Assembly: GCF_000961095.1 (NCBI RefSeq)
Contig: NZ_CP011058.1
Coordinates: forward strand, 2,199,001 to 2,263,000
Origin: Paenibacillus beijingensis
Lineage (GTDB): Bacteria; Bacillota; Bacilli; Paenibacillales; Paenibacillaceae
Direction: 5' to 3'
Length of the DNA: 64,000 nt
Position 1 is the stretch's first letter. Each line of letters begins with the position of its first letter. Below, piece by piece: positions 58,331 to 64,000 of the stretch. The notes beneath the pieces were generated by a model that saw only the letters and a program-made list of their open reading frames with translations, was not told the origin of the DNA and did no database searches. The position numbers were made by a program, and so were the translations under genes.

Positions 58331-58365
58331 CTTGGACTAACGGCCTCCTATTGAAAGGAGGCAAG
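58331..58365 (-). promoter_or_regulatory. S6:S18-binding leader of rpsF
   Basis: On the minus strand an outer CUUG/CAAG pairing encloses a hairpin (CCTCCT..AGGAGG) followed by a CCG trinucleotide and a short single-stranded stretch. The S6:S18 autoregulatory motif known in rpsF leaders has this layout, a stem with a bulged CCG resembling the 16S site. Pairings are read by eye. Confidence 0.65.
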
Positions 58366-58393
58366 GAGCGAGATTTTACTCGCATACCGTCCT

Positions 58394-58422
58394 ATTATAC
58401 CAGTTTCGCCTACGCGTGGCAA
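58394..58422 (-). promoter_or_regulatory. sigma-A promoter of rpsF-ssb-rpsR
   Basis: On the minus strand TTGCCA and a perfect TATAAT are separated by exactly 17 bp. The transcript would start about 72 nt before rpsF and include the S6:S18 leader. Confidence 0.88.
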
Positions 58423-58586
58423 GGAGATCATTAAGGTCCTGCCATTTGCCGCGAATCGAAAGTAAACATCATCCAGCGGGTTGAATTCATCATGAAAAGC
58501 CGCGCTCCGGCAAACAATAAGCACTCGGGCAGACGCTGTTTAGCCGGCCGCTGCCCGTCCCAACTTGTATACGGAGGTGCATCCCT

Positions 58587-58769
58587 GTGGGGGAATGGAC
58601 ACGTTTTGAACCGGGCGACAGAGCTCCTAACGACGGCGTTTATATTGAGGACGGCGAGGATTCGTTCCATATGGGCATTGAAAATCCGCAGAAAGTGAAG
58701 CTGCAAAAGGGAGAGCGTTTCCCTGCGACGACGAACAAGAACCGCAAGTGGAAGCGGATGCCCAAATAA
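58587..58769 (+). CDS. YjzC-like small protein
   Basis: 60 residues. It starts with GTG, and GGAGGTG lies 7 nt upstream. The motif FEPGDRAPNDGVYIEDGE with NPQKVKLQKGERFPATTNKNRKW is that of the YjzC family, short soluble proteins of unknown role. It is the only gene in the 58316-59208 interval. Confidence 0.85.
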   Translation: MGEWTRFEPGDRAPNDGVYIEDGEDSFHMGIENPQKVKLQKGERFPATTNKNRKWKRMPK

Positions 58770-59208
58770 CCGGCATGTCAGAAGAAACGCGACTACAGCT
58801 GCAACCCTAAATGCTGTGCAAAAGTTTTTCCGGCTGCTGCATAACAGCATTTCTGACGGGACATTCTAATGGCTGACGGCGAGAAGAAGAGGTGTGGTTC
58901 CATTGGACAATGATGTGCAAGGACTGCTGGAGAATTCGATTCGCTAACGCGAAAGCGAGGGGTTGTGCTAAAGACAATTGTCTGTAACACAAGTACCTGA
59001 CGTTCTCAAGTGATGTGAAGATCGTAACTCTTAAACTCCAATAACCGCCGTCGAGAGAGGGTTCCTTAAAAGGGGCCCTCTTTTACGATTGCCTAAAGTA
59101 AATTGGCGTTCTTAGGAACGAGCCCAGTTCATCCCCGAGAAGGACGACAGAAGTCCTGCACAAGTGATATCCTTGAGGAAACAAAACGTTAACGAGGAGG
59201 ATATTTCT
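58770..59208 (+). other. non-coding stretch with hairpin and terminator; candidate ncRNA or long 3' UTR
   Basis: A 439-bp region with no convincing frame. It has a bulged hairpin at 58809-58852 (AAATGCTGT pairing with ACAGCATTT) and a terminator-like hairpin at 59056-59081 (AGAGGG...CCCTCT, loop TTAAAA) followed by TTT. Since the terminator is about 290 bp after the YjzC-like gene, a long 3' UTR or a separate small RNA is possible. The final 110 bp are the leader of the gene at 59209. Confidence 0.4.
59056..59081 (+). terminator. Rho-independent terminator
   Basis: AGAGGG pairs with CCCTCT, plus G-U extension, with a 6-nt TTAAAA loop and TTT after it. Confidence 0.7.
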
Positions 59209-59715
59209 ATGAATGTGCGGACCATTCTCGCGCCGCTGCTTATCCTGCTGGGTGCTTACCTGTTATTCGAACGCGGCGATACATCGTTCGGGCCCGGATC
59301 GGTATTCGCCTACTTCTGGCCAACCTTATTTGTCATCCCGCTCGGTCTTTTTTTCCACTGGCTATACTTCTTTATGACCGGCCGCAGAGGCGTCGGGCTG
59401 TTGATTCCGGGAGGCGTGCTCTTCACGGCGGGGATCGTCTGTCAAGTCTCCATGCTGTTCGACAGCTGGTCTTATTCGTGGCCCGGATTCCTATTTGCCG
59501 TTGCCGTCGGCCTGTTCGAGTTTTATTGGTTCGGAAGCCGCAATAAGTGGCTGCTTATTCCGATCAACATTTTGACCGTGCTTTCGCTGCTGTTCTTCGC
59601 CGTTTTCTCCGTTGGCTCATTATTGGGCAGCCTGGCGCACGGTCGTACGTTTCTGGGCGCAGCGGTTATTCTAGTCGGAGCGTTCATGCTGATGAGACGG
59701 AAGAAACAATTTTGA
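59209..59715 (+). CDS. small multi-pass membrane protein
   Basis: About 168 residues with five hydrophobic helices (TILAPLLILLGAYLLF, FWPTLFVIPLGLFFHWLYFF, LLIPGGVLFTAGIVCQ, and two more) and a basic C-terminus RRKKQF. It resembles the LiaF/DUF5668-type membrane domain without the C-terminal domain. GAGGAGG precedes ATG 59209. It is followed 45 nt later by a strong terminator. Function unknown. Confidence 0.75.
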   Translation: MNVRTILAPLLILLGAYLLFERGDTSFGPGSVFAYFWPTLFVIPLGLFFHWLYFFMTGRRGVGLLIPGGVLFTAGIVCQVSMLFDSWSYSWPGFLFAVAVGLFEFYWFGSRNKWLLIPINILTVLSLLFFAVFSVGSLLGSLAHGRTFLGAAVILVGAFMLMRRKKQF

Positions 59716-59760
59716 GTGTTGAAATCCGCTCTTATGCCCGCTTGGAGACAAATAGGTAAA

Positions 59761-59796
59761 AAAACCTTCTGCGTCTTCAAAGACGCAGAAGGTTTT
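59761..59796. terminator. strong bidirectional Rho-independent terminator
   Basis: A perfect 16-bp stem, AAAACCTTCTGCGTCT and its complement, has a 4-nt loop; the A/T ends give a T-run on each strand. It serves the membrane protein gene on the plus strand and the tRNA gene on the minus strand. Confidence 0.93.
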
Positions 59797-59867
59797 TGAT
59801 GAAATTAAGCCCTTTGCAGGGCACTGTCTTATGTAGCCGCAATCTGTAGCATCAAATGCATAACAGA

Positions 59868-59960
59868 TGGCGGAGAGAGTGGGATTCGAACCCACGCACG
59901 CCGTGAGACGCCTAACTGATTTCGAGTCAGCCCCCTTGGACCACTTGGGTACCTCTCCGC
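59868..59960 (-). tRNA. tRNA-Ser (anticodon CGA)
   Basis: 93 nt including an encoded CCA. Acceptor GCGGAGA pairs with TCTCCGC; the anticodon stem GCTGA/TCAGT holds the loop CTCGAAA with anticodon CGA (reads UCG); a long variable arm and GGTTCGAATCC T-loop are present, as in class II serine tRNAs. Confidence 0.96.
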
Positions 59961-60030
59961 AGCAAGATTTATATTAGCATAAGACTTGTCCGCTTGCAAG
60001 CGTTTGGCTAAAAGTCCGAAAATTCTGCTT

Positions 60031-60273
60031 TCAGGCCTGCTCCCCATCCAGCAATCCGCCCGGAGCCGAATCCGGTCTGCTGGCCGCGGAACGAAGCACT
60101 TTTTTCATGTTTTTCTCGAACTTTGCCCGCGGAATGAGCACGCTGTGCTTGCAGCCGGTGCATTTGATCCGGATATCCATCCCCATCCGGATAATTTCCA
60201 TCTCATTGGTCCCGCAAGGGTGCTGCTTTTTCATCTGCACGATGTCGCCGAGCTCAAACTGCTTACGCTCCAC
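60031..60273 (-). CDS. DUF951 family protein
   Basis: 80 residues. FELGDIVQMKKQHPCGTNEMEI and IRIKCTGCKHSVLIPRAKFEK are the DUF951 signature (YyzM-like). CTGC supplies two Cys, and a metal-binding role is possible. It starts with GTG inside the end of the MscS gene (11-nt overlap), with GGAGGGG 6 nt before. Function unknown. Confidence 0.88.
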   Translation of the reverse strand: MERKQFELGDIVQMKKQHPCGTNEMEIIRMGMDIRIKCTGCKHSVLIPRAKFEKNMKKVLRSAASRPDSAPGGLLDGEQA

Positions 60274-61141
60274 TTTTTACCCCTCCGCTTTCTCCCTTAT
60301 GGTACGTCACTACCGTCGGAGCAGGCATTGCAATACCGGCTTCGTCCAGCGCATGCTTCAGCTCGACATTCAATCTGCGGGTAACCATGACTTGTGTGTT
60401 TGGCATACATTCGGCAATGATGCGCAGCGTTAGATCGTTGGAAGTCAACGTCTGCAAACCGAGCAGCTCCGGCTGTTTGGCCAGATTAGGGTCCTTAAAC
60501 GTTTCCAGCTTGCTCTTGATAACATCGCTCGCCTGCTCCACATTTTGCTCATACGCAATCGTAATATCAACGACGGCAAGCGAATTGTGCAGGGAGAAAT
60601 TCGTCACCTCGACGATCGCACCGTTCGGAATGATATGAACCTCGCCGGTCCAGCTTTGGATACGGGTCGCCCGCAGTCCGATCACTTCTACCGTTCCTTT
60701 GAATTTTCCTGCCTGTATGACATCGCCGACCGCGAATTGATCCTCCAGGATGATGAAAAATCCGGTAATGACGTCTTTGACCAGACTTTGGGCGCCAAAG
60801 CCGACCGCCAGTCCAAGTACGCCCGCCCCTGCCAGCAGCGGTCCCAAATTAATGTTGAACTCCGAAAGCACGAGCAGGATCACGATAAAGTAAGTGACGT
60901 AGGTCGCTACATTTTTCAAGAGCTTGCCGAGTGTTTTCATACGCCGTGTATGAAGCTGCACCTTCGCGTCTTTTTGCAGCAATTTGTCAATCGTTTTGTA
61001 AATGACCCAAATGAACACCCGGCCCAGCGCAATAATAACGATGATACGGATGAGAGAGATGCCCAGCGCCCTCCACTGTGCCCATTCGAACAGGTCCATG
61101 ATCCATTTCATCCATTGCTGAACAAGCAAGGTCAAATCCAT
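60263..61141 (-). CDS. small-conductance mechanosensitive ion channel (MscS family)
   Basis: 292 residues. Three membrane helices in the first 130 residues are followed by the pore region (NLGPLLAGAGVLGLAVGFGAQSLVKDVITGFFIILEDQFAVGD, in pieces AGVLGLAVGFGAQ and ILEDQFAVGDVIQ) and the cytoplasmic vestibule (ATRIQSWTGEVHIIPNG). It opens under membrane tension to release solutes in osmotic downshock. In an operon with DUF951 and DUF3343 genes. Confidence 0.92.
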   Translation of the reverse strand: MDLTLLVQQWMKWIMDLFEWAQWRALGISLIRIIVIIALGRVFIWVIYKTIDKLLQKDAKVQLHTRRMKTLGKLLKNVATYVTYFIVILLVLSEFNINLGPLLAGAGVLGLAVGFGAQSLVKDVITGFFIILEDQFAVGDVIQAGKFKGTVEVIGLRATRIQSWTGEVHIIPNGAIVEVTNFSLHNSLAVVDITIAYEQNVEQASDVIKSKLETFKDPNLAKQPELLGLQTLTSNDLTLRIIAECMPNTQVMVTRRLNVELKHALDEAGIAMPAPTVVTYHKGESGGVKSGA

Positions 61142-61166
61142 CTTGCATTAACCGCCTTTCCGTCCG

Positions 61167-61406
61167 CTAGAAGTTAATCATTTCATACCCGCTGCCGCTG
61201 CTCTGAAACAATCCCCGTATTTCCACCTTTTCTTCGCGCAAAATCGGCTTCACGCGTTCCAGATCCTCGTTCGGGAACTCAATCGACAGCGCGCAGCCCG
61301 CTGTAATTTCTTTAGGGGTCGGCCGGATATCGATGTCGATATCGGCATATTCGAGCAGCATTTCGGCCCGAAGCGCTTGTTGGGTTGAATCGAATGCGAT
61401 GAGCAT
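61167..61406 (-). CDS. DUF3343 family protein
   Basis: 79 residues. The fold ferredoxin-like: LIAFDSTQQALRAEMLLEYADIDIDIRPTPKEITAGCALSIEF. The conserved Cys (TAGCALS) is present; in other systems DUF3343 proteins are proposed sulfur/selenium carriers. AGGAAGGAG precedes the ATG. Its proximity to a cysteine desulfurase 1.5 kb away fits a sulfur role, which is inference. Confidence 0.85.
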   Translation of the reverse strand: MLIAFDSTQQALRAEMLLEYADIDIDIRPTPKEITAGCALSIEFPNEDLERVKPILREEKVEIRGLFQSSGSGYEMINF

Positions 61407-61522
61407 AACCTGCTCCTTCCTGATTACCGTAACTCTTTGCGTTCTCTCAAACGCTTTTTGACGTATAAAAAAGCTTGGCCATCCATATACTAGTAACAGT
61501 TCATTTCAGGCGGAGGGATTCT

Positions 61523-62113
61523 ATGAAACGGTTTCAAGAGAAGGATTTCCCGGTTAAAGTGCTTCATACCGATTCCGACGCGGCATATCAAATCGGAAAT
61601 CGTCTGCAGTCTCTTCTTGAACTTGTGCCCGATGAACGCCGCCTCGTTATCGTATGTATCGGTACCGACCGTTCCACCGGCGACTCGCTCGGCCCGTTAG
61701 TCGGAACGGCGCTCGAGAAATATAACAGCCGGCACTATGATCTGTTCGGCACACTGGACGACCCCGTACATGCCATGAATTTGGAAGACACGATGAACAC
61801 GATCTACCGCCGAATTCCGAATCCGTATATTATCGGCATCGACGCCTGCCTCGGACAAGTATCGAGCGTCGGCTGCATTCAGCTTGGAACCGGCCCGGTA
61901 CGGCCCGGTGCGGGCGTAAACAAAGAGCTGCCGCCGGTCGGCGACTTTCATATTACCGGCATCGTGAATGTCGGCGGATTCATGGAATATTTTGTCCTGC
62001 AAAACACACGTCTCAATCTGGTCATCCGAATGGCCGACATGATTGCTTCGACGCTGCATCAAGCGATTTGCGACACCCGCCTTTATACTATTCGCGCCGC
62101 AACGCCAGATTGA
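61523..62113 (+). CDS. yyaC: YyaC spore protease-like protein
   Basis: About 196 residues. LVIVCIGTDRSTGDSLGPLVG is the YyaC/GPR-like signature, with PYIIGIDACLG and FHITGIVNVGGFMEYFVLQNTRL following. The family is related to the germination protease GPR and is found only in spore formers. GGAGGG precedes ATG 61523. It ends overlapping the DUF4446 gene by 26 nt, convergent. Confidence 0.9.
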   Translation: MKRFQEKDFPVKVLHTDSDAAYQIGNRLQSLLELVPDERRLVIVCIGTDRSTGDSLGPLVGTALEKYNSRHYDLFGTLDDPVHAMNLEDTMNTIYRRIPNPYIIGIDACLGQVSSVGCIQLGTGPVRPGAGVNKELPPVGDFHITGIVNVGGFMEYFVLQNTRLNLVIRMADMIASTLHQAICDTRLYTIRAATPD

Positions 62114-62576
62114 TGGCCTTTTGCTCCTCAGGCGTTAAAGAATAGGCCGAGGCGCCCTCTTTCAGCGGTTTGGCATACATATACGTTTCATCGCGCGCAT
62201 GCAAACCGCTGAGGACGACTCCGTTCTGAGCTTCGTCGACGATGGCTACCGAGAAGCTCATATCACTGCCGTGATCGGCGAACGCATTATACCGGTGGAT
62301 GCCGACATTGCCTTTCACCTGACGAAGCGCCTTGCCGAGCTGCCCCATCGACGACTCGAATTCGTTCAATTTATCGGCCTGCGTATCGAGCGCATACCGG
62401 AGATCCAAAAGAACCTCTTCGAGGTTGGAAACGCCGCTCTGGCCCATAAACTGCACATACTGCTTGCGCAGTTTTTTCAGCCGTCTCCCCAATACGGCCA
62501 TCCAAATGACTAACACGATCACTACAACCGCCAACACAACCGTCCCTAATGCAAAAGGACTTCCCCATTCATTCAT
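62088..62576 (-). CDS. DUF4446 family protein
   Basis: About 162 residues. An N-terminal membrane helix (VVLAVVVIVLVIWMAVLG) leads into a helical segment and then the DUF4446 domain (VGIHRYNAFADHGSDMSFSVA, GVVLSGLHARDETYMYAKPL, LTPEEQKAINLALR). GGGGAG precedes ATG 62576 at a rather long distance. Usual neighbour of parB/noc genes in Bacillus relatives; unknown function. Confidence 0.87.
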   Translation of the reverse strand: MNEWGSPFALGTVVLAVVVIVLVIWMAVLGRRLKKLRKQYVQFMGQSGVSNLEEVLLDLRYALDTQADKLNEFESSMGQLGKALRQVKGNVGIHRYNAFADHGSDMSFSVAIVDEAQNGVVLSGLHARDETYMYAKPLKEGASAYSLTPEEQKAINLALRRE

Positions 62577-62710
62577 TCGTTTCTTTCGCTCCCCAATCGT
62601 TAATCCGTCGGCTTCCAAAGTATTGTGAAAAGGATCGCGGTTCCGGTGTATTGCCGGTTCTGGCGGCCAAGAAATGACGCCCGCGCAGCGACCGCTTGAT
62701 CGCCGTACGA

Positions 62711-63874
62711 TTAATAGTGCTGCCGGATTTCCTTCATCGCATCAATCAGCGCATCCACGTCCCGCTCCGTCGTGGAGTACCCGACGCTTGCCCGTACAGC
62801 GCCCGTATTGCCGGTCCCTGCGCTTTCGTGCGCAAGCGGCGTGCAATGAAATCCGCTTCGCACCGCGATGCTGTAATGCTGATCCAATATAAATGCGATC
62901 TCCGACGCATCGACTCCGTCGAGGACGAATGCCGCAATGCCTGTCCTTGGCTTCCCAAGCTTCGGCCCTAACAGCTTAAGTCCCCGTACCGAGGACAGAC
63001 CCTCCATCAGCCGGCTGGTCAGCTCCCATTCCTTAGTATGGATTTTCTCCGTCGTCTCATTCAGCACGAAACGGACGCCTGCGCCGAGTCCGGCGATTCC
63101 CGGCGTGTTCGGCGTTCCCGATTCGTACCGGTCAGGGCGTACCGTCGGCTGCTCCGGCAGCTCCGATTGACTGCCTGTTCCTCCATGCAGCAGCGGCGTC
63201 AATTCCAGATCGGGATGCAAATAAAGCCCCCCGGTGCCCTGCGGGCCGAGCAGCCCTTTATGTCCCGGAAAAGCAAGCATATCGATCCTCATCGCCTCGA
63301 CATCAATATTCAGCACGCCGGCGCTTTGAGCGGCGTCCACCAGCAGCTTTGCGCCGCTGCTGCGGGTTATCGCGCCGATCTCCTCCACCGGTATAATCGA
63401 GCCAAGCAGGTTCGAGCTGTGCGTCACGGTGACGAGTGCCGTGTTCGCCCGCATTGCTTCCTTCACCTTTGCAGCGGACACTTCTCCCTCCGCATCAGGC
63501 TCCACATACGTGACCGTTACCCCGAGCTCCCGTTTCAAAAACTCCAGCGGACGGCGAACCGAGTTATGCTCCACCGCCGTTGCGATGACATGATCCCCCG
63601 CTTTCAGCAGCCCTTTAATCGCCTGATTCAGCGCAGCCGTCGTATTGGCGGCGAACGCAATATCGTTTGGATTGCGCACTTTAAACAGCTTCGCGAGCTG
63701 CTTGCGCGTATCAAACAAAATGCGTCCGGCTCGAACAGCCATCGCATGGCTGCCCCTTCCGGGATTCGCCGCATCGTGAAGCATCGCCTTCATTACGGCT
63801 TCCGCCACTTCCGGAGGCTTCGGCCATGATGTTGCGGCATGATCCAGATAAATAAATGTTTCATCGCTGTTCAT
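62711..63874 (-). CDS. cysteine desulfurase-like class V aminotransferase
   Basis: 387 residues. FIYLDHAATSWPKPPEV is the N-terminal signature; the PLP lysine is K in FPGHKGLLGPQG; the active-site Cys lies in SGFHCTPLAHE; histidine H in TAVEHNSVRRPLE. It probably removes sulfur from cysteine for cofactors or tRNA. TAGGAGG precedes the ATG. Confidence 0.9.
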   Translation of the reverse strand: MNSDETFIYLDHAATSWPKPPEVAEAVMKAMLHDAANPGRGSHAMAVRAGRILFDTRKQLAKLFKVRNPNDIAFAANTTAALNQAIKGLLKAGDHVIATAVEHNSVRRPLEFLKRELGVTVTYVEPDAEGEVSAAKVKEAMRANTALVTVTHSSNLLGSIIPVEEIGAITRSSGAKLLVDAAQSAGVLNIDVEAMRIDMLAFPGHKGLLGPQGTGGLYLHPDLELTPLLHGGTGSQSELPEQPTVRPDRYESGTPNTPGIAGLGAGVRFVLNETTEKIHTKEWELTSRLMEGLSSVRGLKLLGPKLGKPRTGIAAFVLDGVDASEIAFILDQHYSIAVRSGFHCTPLAHESAGTGNTGAVRASVGYSTTERDVDALIDAMKEIRQHY

Positions 63875-63888
63875 ATAGATCCTCCTAA

Positions 63889-63972
63889 AGGTTTTGCCGC
63901 AGGCACAACCTGCATCGTAAGCATATGCTTAGGTTTTGCCGCAGGCACAACCTGCATCGTAAGCATATGCTT
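63889..63972. repeat. 42-bp tandem repeat, two full copies plus part of a third
   Basis: Two identical 42-bp units (AGGTTTTGCCGCAGGCACAA... to ...CATATGCTT) at 63889-63930 and 63931-63972, then a third diverged start (GTTTTTTGCCGCAGGC) to about 63990. They lie just upstream of the cysteine desulfurase start and could include its promoter. Confidence 0.9.
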
Positions 63973-64000
63973 GTTTTTTGCCGCAGGCAAACCCACTTCG

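Noticed and set aside
1..64000. CRISPR arrays, insertion sequences, prophage genes
   Set aside because: No regularly spaced repeats, transposase, integrase or phage structural genes were seen.

Overview
The window looks like a chromosome segment from a Gram-positive, spore-forming, moderately GC-rich Bacillota of the Paenibacillus type. The evidence is the conserved gene order rpsF-ssb-rpsR ... yybS-gdpP-rplI-dnaB ... purA ... walRKHIJ-htrA ... rlmH known from the oriC-proximal region of Bacillus relatives, a YyaC sporulation gene, a YjzC-like gene, strong AGGAGG ribosome binding sites, and many TTG/GTG starts. No species can be named from the sequence alone.

Right half (about 31.9-64 kb) is core genome, mostly on the minus strand. 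From right to left it holds a cysteine desulfurase, DUF4446, yyaC (plus), DUF3343, a MscS channel, DUF951, tRNA-Ser(CGA), a small membrane protein and yjzC-like gene (plus), rpsF-ssb-rpsR with an S6:S18-type leader, a GDP-mannose/GDP-fucose operon (gmd, fcl, manC, a glycosyltransferase-like protein with coiled-coil tail), yybS-gdpP-rplI-dnaB, purA with an inverted pair of PurR boxes, a secreted GH16-PA14 glucanase (plus), a repeat-rich membrane protein, an M23/LysM/G5 peptidase, the walR-walK-yycH-yycI-walJ operon, htrA, a CxxH/CxxC protein and rlmH.

Left half (1 to about 31.9 kb), downstream of the rlmH 3' end, is an accessory region with mixed strands, mixed base composition and broken genes. 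It holds: a cupin; a PucR regulator, an NMT1/THI5-type binding lipoprotein and a CodA-type deaminase whose discriminating Asp is Cys; a secreted beta-helix protein; a DUF418 protein; an ATPase-LuxR regulator; an aldo/keto reductase and MFS exporter; an AT-rich segment with a WYL regulator and two small proteins; truncated DUF4386 and SDR genes; a choline-kinase-like gene; a divergent Mur ligase/PLP racemase and YheC/YheD ATP-grasp locus; a membrane protein/histidine kinase/response regulator operon; an ECF-type sigma factor with a BtrH-like protein; VOC, DUF4386 and Crp/Fnr genes; and a frameshifted ATPase-TIR gene next to rlmH.

Two observations stand out. First, a 26-bp ungapped match (20/26) ties the rlmH 3' end to a second site 1,650 bp away that also reads RGEPYHK-stop on the minus strand. 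Related copies lie near 14.95 kb and (partial) 12.43 kb, all in the orientation of rlmH. This is what serial insertion of SCC-like cassettes at the rlmH 3' end would leave, and no cassette recombinase gene is in the window. Second, the divergent Mur ligase + alanine/ornithine-type racemase and double ATP-grasp (YheC/YheD-like) gene set at 16.4-22.6 kb looks like an uncharacterised pathway for a peptide-like molecule, possibly spore-associated and possibly containing a D-amino acid.
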